From: Pseudoxanthomonas suwonensis
Lineage (GTDB): Bacteria > Pseudomonadota > Gammaproteobacteria > Xanthomonadales > Xanthomonadaceae
NCBI RefSeq assembly: GCF_010093235.1
Contig: NZ_PDWP01000009.1
Location: 1 to 64,000 of the forward strand
Direction of reading: 5' to 3'
Length of the DNA: 64,000 bases
Shown here piece by piece: positions 32,606-39,406 of the stretch. Below the pieces are notes generated by a model that was not told where the DNA came from, did no database searches, and saw only the letters and a list, made by a program, of their open reading frames with translations. Every line of letters begins with the position of its first letter. Position 1 is the first letter of the stretch. The position numbers were made by a program, and so were the translations under genes.

Positions 32606-33903
32606 GGCCGCGGCGCGGCGGCGGAGGAATCGTCCGCGTAGCCCGCGTCGCGGAAGGCCTTGGGCAGCGGCACCTTGCCGAACGGCAGCCACTGCGCGAC
32701 CAGCACCGCCGCCAGCTGGTTGGCCGGGTCCACCCAGAACAGGGTATTGGCCGCGCCGTCCCAGAAGAACTCGCCGACCTCGCCCGAAGCTTCCTCGGCA
32801 TCGGCCGGGGGCGCCACGCGCACGGCGAAGTCGATGCCGAACCCGACCTGGCCCTTGCTCGGCAGCCACGAGCGTCTGCCCGCGCCGACCGCGGCCGGCA
32901 GCGCGTCGCTGGCCATCAGCCGCACGGTCGCCGGCTGCAGCAGGCGCACGCCGTCCAGCTCGCCGCCGCCCAGCAGCATGCGCGCGAAGCGCATGTAGTC
33001 GTCGAGGCTGGAAACCAGGCCCCAGCTGCCCGGAGTGAGCGCGCGCTGGCGGCCGTTGAGCTTGTAGGCCTCCGCTTCGGGGATGCGGGTGAACACGCCG
33101 TCGTCGCTGCGCTGGTACAGCGCCGCCATGCGCGGCCAGTCCTGCGCACGCAGGGTATAGCGGGTGTCCCTCATCTTCAGCGGGCCGAGCACATGGCGCT
33201 GCAGGTAGCGCTCGAACGGCATGCCCGACAGCACCTCCACCAGCCGCGCCTGCACGTCGACCGCCGGCGAATACAGCCACTGGGTGCCGGGCTGGTACAG
33301 CAGCGGCACGGAGGCCATGCGCCGCACCGCCTCCTCCAGGGTGTTGTCGAGGTTGTCCGGGTCGGCGGCGCGGTAGTAGCCGCCGACCGGCTCCGGCGCG
33401 TCGCCGCCGGCCATGCCGGCGGTATGCCGCAGCAGGTCGCGGATGGTGATGGGACGCTCCGGCTCCAGCAACAGCGGCTGGCCCTGGGCATCGGTGCCGC
33501 CGTAGACGCGGATGGCGGCGAATTCGGGCAGGTACCGCGAGACCGGATCGTCCAGGCCGAAGCGACCCTGCTCGTACAGCTGCATCAGGACCACGCCGGC
33601 GACCGGCTTGGTCATCGAGAAGATCTGGACCAGGGTGTCGCGCGCCATCGGCCTTCCCGCCTCGCGGTCGGCCAGGCCGAAGGCGCCGTAATAGGCCTCG
33701 CGGCCGTCCTGCCAGACCAGCGCCGACGCGCCGATGACCTGGCCCGAGTCGACCAGGCCGGAAAGCGCGGCGTCGATGCGTTCGCGGTCGATCCGCGCCA
33801 CCCCGGCGCGGCCGTCGAAGCCGGGTGTGGCGGCACCGGCGGTGAAGGCGGCGGAGAGCAGCAGCAGGGCGGTCAGGCAGGCGTGCAGGCGGATAAGGGG
33901 CAC
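32602..33903 (-). CDS. beta-lactamase-fold serine hydrolase, exported
   Basis: A 433-residue protein with a signal peptide (residues ~1-24) and a Beta-lactamase (PF00144) domain. The nucleophile is S96 in SMTK with general base K99; the tyrosine motif is YSP (LYSPAVDVQ), not the YSN of class C lactamases, as in EstB-type esterases and DD-peptidase-like hydrolases. DDSAAAP ends the protein. It could be an esterase, a peptidoglycan endopeptidase or a lipid hydrolase; the family alone does not say. It faces the patatin-like gene and lies between it and the pigment cluster. Confidence 0.85.
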   Translation of the reverse strand: MPLIRLHACLTALLLLSAAFTAGAATPGFDGRAGVARIDRERIDAALSGLVDSGQVIGASALVWQDGREAYYGAFGLADREAGRPMARDTLVQIFSMTKPVAGVVLMQLYEQGRFGLDDPVSRYLPEFAAIRVYGGTDAQGQPLLLEPERPITIRDLLRHTAGMAGGDAPEPVGGYYRAADPDNLDNTLEEAVRRMASVPLLYQPGTQWLYSPAVDVQARLVEVLSGMPFERYLQRHVLGPLKMRDTRYTLRAQDWPRMAALYQRSDDGVFTRIPEAEAYKLNGRQRALTPGSWGLVSSLDDYMRFARMLLGGGELDGVRLLQPATVRLMASDALPAAVGAGRRSWLPSKGQVGFGIDFAVRVAPPADAEEASGEVGEFFWDGAANTLFWVDPANQLAAVLVAQWLPFGKVPLPKAFRDAGYADDSSAAAPRP

Positions 33904-33985
33904 GGCGGTCTCCTGGGACGGATGGCGGGCATGGCGCGCGCCATCAGGCCACGCATGTGCCGGGCCTGCAACGCCCGGCCGGCCG

Positions 33986-35002
33986 TCAGACGACCGGGAC
34001 CCCGTGCACGCCGTCGATCTCGACCAGCAGTTCGCGACGGCAGACCTGGGCGTGCAGCAGCAGGCGCGGCACCTGGCGGCCCAGGTTCGCTTCCAGGGCC
34101 GCGGCGACCTCGGCCGCGTGCTCCGGATGGCGCACGTAGACCTTCAGCGGCGTGGCCGCGTCCGGGGCAGCCGGCAGCGAGGGCCGGATGCGCCGGGCCG
34201 AGCCGACCAGCACGCCGATGTTGGCCATGGTCTCGTCGACCTGGGCGCGCACCGAGCCGGCATGCTGCGAGGCATGGCCGACGATGGCGGCGGTGCCGGA
34301 CAGCAGCAGCGGCATGTCGCTGCCGGTGGGCGGCAGCATGGCGCGGGCGAAGCTCGGCGGTTGCGGGCCGTACTGGCGCGGGTAGCGGGAGGCGCTGACC
34401 TGGCGGGGGTTCTCCAGCGGGGTCCCCGGGCCGGTGGCGGCCAGCCAGTACACCTGCAGCACGCGGCGGCCGTCGCAGCGGCCGATCGCGGTGGCCGCGG
34501 GCAGGCGGCCGGCCTCGAACTGCCCCAGGCCCTCCACGCGGCCGACGCAGAAGCGCCGGTAGCGCTCGTCGTCGCCCTCGCCGAGGGTGATGGCGTCCAT
34601 GTAGTTCCAGACGCGCAGCAGGTGCGTGGCCTGGCTGCCGGCGATGAACCCGCACATGCGCGCATAGGCATGGTGCGCGGCGGCGCGGATGTCGTCGCCC
34701 TCGGGCTCGGGCACTTCCATCGCGCCGAACAGCAGGCGGCCGTCGCTGGCCCAGGCCACGTCGCCGTCGCGGCCATGGCTGACCGGGCCGGCGGCGCGCC
34801 AGACCTCGACCACCGCCTGGTCCTGCAGCGGGCGCAGCGGCACGCGCAGCCAGCGCGGATCATCGCTCGCCGGGGCGTCGTCGCCGAAGCCGAACACGGC
34901 CAGGGTGCGCGGATCGTCCAGCTGCGCCTGCAGGGTGTGCGCCGGCGCGTAGCTGACCTCCAGGCGGGCGTCGGACCCGGGCAGCGGCAGCGGACGGCTC
35001 AA
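33986..35002 (-). CDS. xanB2: chorismatase of XanB2 type (hydroxybenzoate synthase)
   Basis: Converts chorismate into 3- and/or 4-hydroxybenzoate, feeding the aryl head group of xanthomonadin and ubiquinone. The 338-residue protein matches the XanB2 family by its blocks HTLQAQLDDPRTLAVFGFGDD, GDVAWASDGRLLFGAMEVPE, YARMCGFIAGSQATHLLRVWNYMDAITLGEGDDERYRRFCVGR and a RidA-like C-terminal half (IGVLVGSARRIRP, ATPLKVYVRHPEHAAEVAAAL, HAQVCRRELLVEIDGVH). The TTG start at 35002 overlaps the upstream halogenase stop (TTGA), implying coupling; the family's length supports this start. aroE, earlier in the window, supplies the same pathway. Confidence 0.9.
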   Translation of the reverse strand: MSRPLPLPGSDARLEVSYAPAHTLQAQLDDPRTLAVFGFGDDAPASDDPRWLRVPLRPLQDQAVVEVWRAAGPVSHGRDGDVAWASDGRLLFGAMEVPEPEGDDIRAAAHHAYARMCGFIAGSQATHLLRVWNYMDAITLGEGDDERYRRFCVGRVEGLGQFEAGRLPAATAIGRCDGRRVLQVYWLAATGPGTPLENPRQVSASRYPRQYGPQPPSFARAMLPPTGSDMPLLLSGTAAIVGHASQHAGSVRAQVDETMANIGVLVGSARRIRPSLPAAPDAATPLKVYVRHPEHAAEVAAALEANLGRQVPRLLLHAQVCRRELLVEIDGVHGVPVV

Positions 35003-36381
35003 GGATTGCCTCCCTGCAGGGTGTCGCCGCTGAACTTCTGGTGGACCTGGCGGCGGCGGCGCAGCCAGCCGGCCAGCGCGCGTGGCGCCATGCCGATAGC
35101 AGTCAGGTTGTAGACCATGCGGAACGCGCGCAGGCGCCAGCGCACGGCGCGGTTGTCGAACACGTCGCCGGCCAGCATCGAGATGACCGCCTGTTCCATC
35201 TGCCAGTAGTTGCGCGGGTTGGCGAACAGATGCTCCATGACCGGCGTGGTGAAGCGGTAGATGAACCACGAGAAGTAGCGCAGCCCGCGGCGCAGGCGGC
35301 GGTCCATGGCGCGGTGTTCGGCGGCTTCGCGCGAAGGATCGGCCAGGATCGCGTCGACCGTCGCCGCGGCCTGCTCGCCGCTGTTCATGCCCAGGTACAC
35401 GCCCGAGGAGAACACCGGGTCGATGAAGGCGAAGGCATCGCCGGCCATCACCCAGCCGGGGCCGTGCATGCGCTCGCTGGTGTAGGAATAGTTGCCGGTG
35501 GCGTGGACCGGGGCCACGCGCTCGGCATTGGCCATGCGTGCCCACACCGAGGGCGTGTCGCGCAGGGTCTGCATCAGGAACGACTCGTTGTCACCGGTGC
35601 GGGTCTTCAGGTACTCGGGAAAGCACACCGCGCCGACGCTCATGATGTCGTCGGTCAGCGGGATCAGCCACATCCAGCCGTGGGCGAAGCGCTCGACGGT
35701 GATGTTGCCGGCCGCCTCGCCCTCGCGCCGGGCGACGCCGCGGAAGTGGCTGAAGATGGCCGCCGACTGGTGCCTGGGGTTCTTCTTCTTCAGCTTGAGC
35801 TTGTTGCCGAGGAAGGTGTCGCGGCCGCTGGCGTCGACCAGGTAGCGTGGGCGGAATGCCAGCGCGGTGCCATCGGCCTGGCGCGCGCGCACCAGGGCCG
35901 GGCGGCCGTCGGCGCCGAACTCGACCTGCTCGACCTTGACCTGCTGGCGCGCGTCCACGCCGTTGGCCACGGCGTTGTCGAACAGGATGGTGTCGAACTC
36001 GGCGCGCTTGACCTGGTAGGCGTAGCCGAACACCGGGTTGAGCGCGCGGTCGAAGCGGAACACGTTGACGCTGTCGGCGTTGCCGCGCATCGGGAAGTCG
36101 GCGCCGGGCTTGTACACGCCGATCCGGCGCACCTGGTCCAGCACGCCCAGGCGCTCGAGGATCGGCAGGTTCATCGGCAGCAGCGACTCGCCGATGTGGA
36201 AGCGCGGGTGGACGTCCTTCTCCAGCAGCACGACCTTGCGGCCGCGGCGGGCCAGGAAGGTCGCGGCGGTGGTCCCGGCAGGACCGCCGCCGATCACCAG
36301 CACGTCCGTGTCGACCACGTCCGTTGCCTCCGCTGGCGCCCCGGGGGCGGTGGGAGGGAGCGTCGGGTCGTGCTGGATCAT
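34999..36381 (-). CDS. flavin-dependent halogenase-like oxidoreductase
   Basis: A 460-residue FAD-binding monooxygenase-fold protein. FAD-binding GGGPAG is at residues 31-36, and the halogenase-specific motif WMWLIP (WxWxIP) is at 236-241; the GESLLP segment (~64-69) holds the region of the catalytic Lys equivalents. The C-terminus has a basic tail. Xanthomonadins are brominated aryl polyenes, so bromination of the polyene or its aryl head is the natural role; this is inference. It is coupled to the chorismatase and is divergent from the ACP gene. Substrate timing (aryl or polyene) unknown. Confidence 0.85.
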   Translation of the reverse strand: MIQHDPTLPPTAPGAPAEATDVVDTDVLVIGGGPAGTTAATFLARRGRKVVLLEKDVHPRFHIGESLLPMNLPILERLGVLDQVRRIGVYKPGADFPMRGNADSVNVFRFDRALNPVFGYAYQVKRAEFDTILFDNAVANGVDARQQVKVEQVEFGADGRPALVRARQADGTALAFRPRYLVDASGRDTFLGNKLKLKKKNPRHQSAAIFSHFRGVARREGEAAGNITVERFAHGWMWLIPLTDDIMSVGAVCFPEYLKTRTGDNESFLMQTLRDTPSVWARMANAERVAPVHATGNYSYTSERMHGPGWVMAGDAFAFIDPVFSSGVYLGMNSGEQAAATVDAILADPSREAAEHRAMDRRLRRGLRYFSWFIYRFTTPVMEHLFANPRNYWQMEQAVISMLAGDVFDNRAVRWRLRAFRMVYNLTAIGMAPRALAGWLRRRRQVHQKFSGDTLQGGNP

Positions 36382-36412
36382 GCGTTGGGCCGGCGTGGAT
36401 GATTGGTCGCAC

Positions 36413-36418
36413 ATGATA
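36413..36418 (-). promoter_or_regulatory. -10 box of halogenase-chorismatase operon
   Basis: TATCAT on the minus strand (five of six) lies 31 bp before the halogenase start. The 149-bp gap to the divergent ACP gene presumably carries the promoter of the pigment operon too, but no clear -10 was found for it. Confidence 0.4.
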
Positions 36419-36529
36419 CCGCGACGCCCGTCACGCCCGCCCGGGCGCATGCCTGCGCGCGCGCCCGGACTTGCACCGGGGCGGCCAATGCCGGATCGTT
36501 GCCGCCCCTGCATGACCCGGGAAGTACCG

Positions 36530-36796
36530 ATGTCCCAGACCGAAGCCGAGCGCGAACTGGCCGAACTCCTGGTGGAGTGCCTGAACCTGGAGGGCGTCGA
36601 CCCGCACGGGATCGACCCGGAAGCGCCGCTGTTCAACGAGGGGCTTGGCCTGGACTCGATCGACGCGCTGGAGCTGTCGCTGGCCGTGGCCAAGCGATAC
36701 GGCGTGCAGCTGCGCTCGGACAGCGAGGACAACCACCGCATCTTCGCCTCGCTGCGCGCGCTGGCGGCCCATGTCCAGTCCCGGCGCGCCGGCTGA
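36530..36796 (+). CDS. acyl carrier protein of the pigment cluster
   Basis: An 88-residue ACP. The phosphopantetheine attachment serine is S43 in GLGLDSIDALELSL, with the following helix II acidic face intact. It carries the growing polyene chain. Many aryl-polyene clusters have two ACPs; only this one is visible here. ATG 36530 is followed by an overlap: the next gene starts 26 bp before its stop. Confidence 0.95.
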   Translation: MSQTEAERELAELLVECLNLEGVDPHGIDPEAPLFNEGLGLDSIDALELSLAVAKRYGVQLRSDSEDNHRIFASLRALAAHVQSRRAG

Positions 36797-37505
36797 AACC
36801 CCGCGCGCCGGCACCCCGGCGCTGCTGCTGCCGTTGCAGCTGGTGCTGTGCGTGGCCTATCCGTTCCTGGCCCATGCGGCCACGGTGAAGGGTTCGCCCT
36901 GGGCCAGCATCGCCCTGGCCGACCTGGTCCTGCTGGTGCTCGCGGCGCCGCTGCTGCGGCGCCGGGTCTGGGCCCTGCTGCTGCTGGCCGTCCTGCTGGC
37001 CGGCCTGGTCTGGCTGGAGGGCGGCCCCTGGCCGCAGCTGCTGCTGCTGGCCCCGCCGGTGCTGTTCACCGGCTGGCTGGCGTGGTGGTTCGCGCGCACC
37101 CTCTGGGGCGGCCGCACCCCGCTGATCGCACGCATCGTCCGCGCCCTGCACGAGCGCGCCGGGCAGCCGTACACCCCCGACCTGGCCGCCTATGCGCGCC
37201 GGCTGACCGCCGGCTGGGCCGGGGTGCTGGCCCTGCTGACCGTGGCCAACGCGCTGCTGGCGCTGTGGGCCGTGCCTGGCGGGGTGCTGCACGCGCTGGG
37301 GCGCACGCCGCCGCTGGCGGTGTCGCCGGAGGCCTGGTCCTGGTTCGCCAACCTGCTCAACTACGGGGTCGTCGGTGGCTTCATGGTCGGCGAGTTCGCC
37401 TGGCGCAAGCGCCGCTTCCCGCGCCAGCCCTACCGCAACGGCCTGGACTTCGTGCGCCAGATGGTGAAGCTGGGCCCGCAATTCTGGCGCGACCTGCTCG
37501 GCTGA
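36771..37505 (+). CDS. COG4648-type inner-membrane protein of the pigment cluster
   Basis: A 244-residue protein with about six membrane segments (residues ~18-36, 42-60, 62-78, 80-98, 140-168 and 190-210). Proteins of this type are conserved in aryl-polyene clusters but their activity is not established; a scaffold or transport role is possible. It overlaps the ACP gene by 26 bp, indicating tight coupling. The C-terminal half is basic (YRNGLDFVRQMVKLGPQFWRDLL). Confidence 0.8.
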   Translation: MSSPGAPAETPRAGTPALLLPLQLVLCVAYPFLAHAATVKGSPWASIALADLVLLVLAAPLLRRRVWALLLLAVLLAGLVWLEGGPWPQLLLLAPPVLFTGWLAWWFARTLWGGRTPLIARIVRALHERAGQPYTPDLAAYARRLTAGWAGVLALLTVANALLALWAVPGGVLHALGRTPPLAVSPEAWSWFANLLNYGVVGGFMVGEFAWRKRRFPRQPYRNGLDFVRQMVKLGPQFWRDLLG

Positions 37506-37523
37506 GCCGTGGCCGCGGCGGGC

Positions 37524-37529
37524 TATCCT
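37524..37529 (+). promoter_or_regulatory. possible internal -10 box before dehydratase gene
   Basis: TATCCT ends exactly 6 bp before the dehydratase ATG, the same spacing seen at polA and uvrD, and lies in a 30-bp gap within the pigment operon. It could be an internal leaderless promoter. Confidence 0.3.
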
Positions 37530-37535
37530 TGTGCG

Positions 37536-37829
37536 ATGCATTTCATCATTCCCGCTGACGATCCGTGCCTGGACGGGCACTTTCCCGGCCGCCCGCTGGT
37601 GCCGGGGGTGGTCCTGCTCGAGCGCGTGCTGGAGGCGGTGGAGGCCGCCCACGGCGCGCGCGGCCCGCTGCAACTGCCGCAGGTGAAGTTCCTGCACCCG
37701 CTGCTGCCGGGCGAGGAAGCCGAGGTGGTGCTGGAGGGCGAGGCGCCGGCCTGGCGCTTCCAGGTGCGCCGCGGCGACACCGTGCTGGCCAGCGGCCAGC
37801 TGCGCGCGGAGGCCGGCGATGGCCGCTGA
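37536..37829 (+). CDS. small hotdog-fold 3-hydroxyacyl-ACP dehydratase
   Basis: A 97-residue single hotdog domain of the FabZ/FabA-like type. DDPCLDGHFPGRPLVPGVVLLE carries the H-FPG active-site loop (His ~15). Dehydrates the 3-hydroxy intermediate in each polyene extension cycle, together with the larger dehydratase at 41.7 kb. It is shorter than typical FabZ (~150 aa) and matches the short dehydratases of aryl-polyene clusters. Overlaps the next gene by 11 bp. Confidence 0.85.
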   Translation: MHFIIPADDPCLDGHFPGRPLVPGVVLLERVLEAVEAAHGARGPLQLPQVKFLHPLLPGEEAEVVLEGEAPAWRFQVRRGDTVLASGQLRAEAGDGR

Positions 37830-38847
37830 GACCCACTCGCGTCCGTCCTGGAAGCAGCGCCCGGAGGGCGGCAGCCCGGCGATGATCCGGCTGATCCTGG
37901 CCATCGCCCGCAGCGGCGGCCGTGGCGCGGCGCGACTGTGCCTGTATCCGATCGTTGCCTACTTCCTGGCCATGCGCGGTGCCGAACGGCGCGCCTCGCG
38001 CGCCTGGCTGTCGCGGGTGCATGGCCGGCCGGCCTCGCTGTGGGCGGTGGCGCGGCACATCCACACCTTCTCGGCCACGATCCTGGACCGGGTGTTCCTG
38101 CTCGGCGGACGCATGGAGGTGTTCGACATCGACGTGCAGGGCCTGGAGCACCTGGAGGCGCTGGTGGACCAGGGCCGCGGCGCGCTGCTGTTCGGTTCCC
38201 ACCTCGGCAGCTTCGACGCGCTGCGGGTGCTGTCCCGGCGCCGCCCGGGGCTGCAGGTGCGGATCGTGCTGGACCGCGGCCAGAACCCGGTGCTGACCGA
38301 AGTGTTCGACTCGCTGGATCCGGCGCTGGCCGCCGGCGTGATCGATGGTGGCCAGCCGGGCCCGGTGATCGCGCTGGAGATCCAGCACGCGCTGCAGCAG
38401 GGCGCCCTGGTCGCGCTGCTGGTCGACCGGGTGCACGGCCACGAGGAGACCGTGTCCGTGCCCTTCGTCGGCACCCCGGCGCGGCTGCCGCTGACGCCGT
38501 GGCGGCTGGCCCTGGCGCTGCATGCGCCGGTGCTGCTGTGCTTCGGGCTCTACCGCGGCGGCAACCGCTACGACCTGCGCTTCGAGCCCTTCCTCGATCC
38601 GCAGCAGACGCCGCCGCCAGGCCGTTCCGGGCGCGCCGAATGGCTGCGCCAGCAGGTAGCGGCCTACGCCGTGCGCCTGGAGCACCATGCGCGCGATGCC
38701 GAATACAACTGGTTCAACTTCTTCGACTTCTGGAATGACGATGACGCGACTTCCCCGACGACCGGCCCCGCGGCGCCTGCTGCCGGCCCTGCTGCTGGCG
38801 TGCGCGACGACGCTGCCGGCGGCGGCCGGGACCGCGCCGGCGCCTGA
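37819..38847 (+). CDS. LPLAT-type acyltransferase of the pigment cluster
   Basis: A 342-residue member of the lysophospholipid/LpxL-like acyltransferases. The catalytic HxxxxD is HLGSFD (H128, D133) and the lipid-substrate motif VRIVLDRGQNPV follows. It probably acylates the pigment to its lipid anchor. The conserved part ends at NWFNFFDFWND (~residue 308); the last ~34 Ala/Gly/Asp-rich residues are encoded over the following gene's N-terminus, an unusually long 113-bp overlap, and may reflect a lost stop codon. Confidence 0.85.
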   Translation: MAAETHSRPSWKQRPEGGSPAMIRLILAIARSGGRGAARLCLYPIVAYFLAMRGAERRASRAWLSRVHGRPASLWAVARHIHTFSATILDRVFLLGGRMEVFDIDVQGLEHLEALVDQGRGALLFGSHLGSFDALRVLSRRRPGLQVRIVLDRGQNPVLTEVFDSLDPALAAGVIDGGQPGPVIALEIQHALQQGALVALLVDRVHGHEETVSVPFVGTPARLPLTPWRLALALHAPVLLCFGLYRGGNRYDLRFEPFLDPQQTPPPGRSGRAEWLRQQVAAYAVRLEHHARDAEYNWFNFFDFWNDDDATSPTTGPAAPAAGPAAGVRDDAAGGGRDRAGA

Positions 38848-39403
38848 GTCGATCCTGCGCGCGGGGGCGCGCCCCGCCCCGAGCCACACGCCCTTCGTGG
38901 AAGTGCGGCAGTCGGCGATGCTGAAGAAGCCGCTGCGCATCGAGGGCGAGTACCGGCGCGAAGCCGATGGCCGCCTGGTCCGCGAGGTGCGCGTGCCCTA
39001 TGCCGAGACCACCACGCTGTCGGCCGGCGAGGCGGTGATCGAGCGTGCCGGCCGCGCGCCGCGCAGGGTTTCGCTGCAGCAGGTGCCGGAGCTGGAGGCG
39101 ATCCAGAACGGCTTCGGCGCGCTGCTGGCCGGCGACGTGGAGCGGCTGGAGCGGACCTACCAGGTCCAGTCCGAAGGCACGCTGCAGGCCTGGACCATGC
39201 GCATGCAGCCGCGCGATCCGAAGCTCGCCCGCACGCTGGCACGCATCGACCTGCATGGGCAGGGTTCCGAACTGCTGTGCGTGGAAAGCCATCCGGCGCG
39301 CGGCGAGCCGCAGCGCACGCTGATGGCCGCCGCGGCCACGGCCGCCGCCGGCGTCGAGGATGCGCAGGCCCTGGCCGCGCTCTGCCACGGCACGGCGAGG
39401 TAA
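38735..39403 (+). CDS. LolA-like periplasmic carrier protein
   Basis: A 222-residue exported protein. Signal peptide to about residue 30 (LLPALLLACATTLPAAAG). The mature part resembles LolA-type lipid/lipoprotein carriers: FVEVRQSAMLKKPLRIEGEYRREADGRLVREV and LQAWTMRMQPRDPKLARTLARI. Aryl-polyene clusters typically carry such a protein with an MMPL exporter; it would ferry the lipid-linked pigment across the periplasm. The start (38735 or 38741) lies inside the preceding gene. Confidence 0.85.
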   Translation: MTMTRLPRRPAPRRLLPALLLACATTLPAAAGTAPAPESILRAGARPAPSHTPFVEVRQSAMLKKPLRIEGEYRREADGRLVREVRVPYAETTTLSAGEAVIERAGRAPRRVSLQQVPELEAIQNGFGALLAGDVERLERTYQVQSEGTLQAWTMRMQPRDPKLARTLARIDLHGQGSELLCVESHPARGEPQRTLMAAAATAAAGVEDAQALAALCHGTAR

Positions 39404-39406
39404 GGC

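Noticed and set aside
35000-35002. TTG start of the chorismatase as possibly an error, with an upstream start instead
   Set aside because: An upstream start would lie inside the halogenase gene and the family length fits the TTG; TTGA overlap is a common coupling form.
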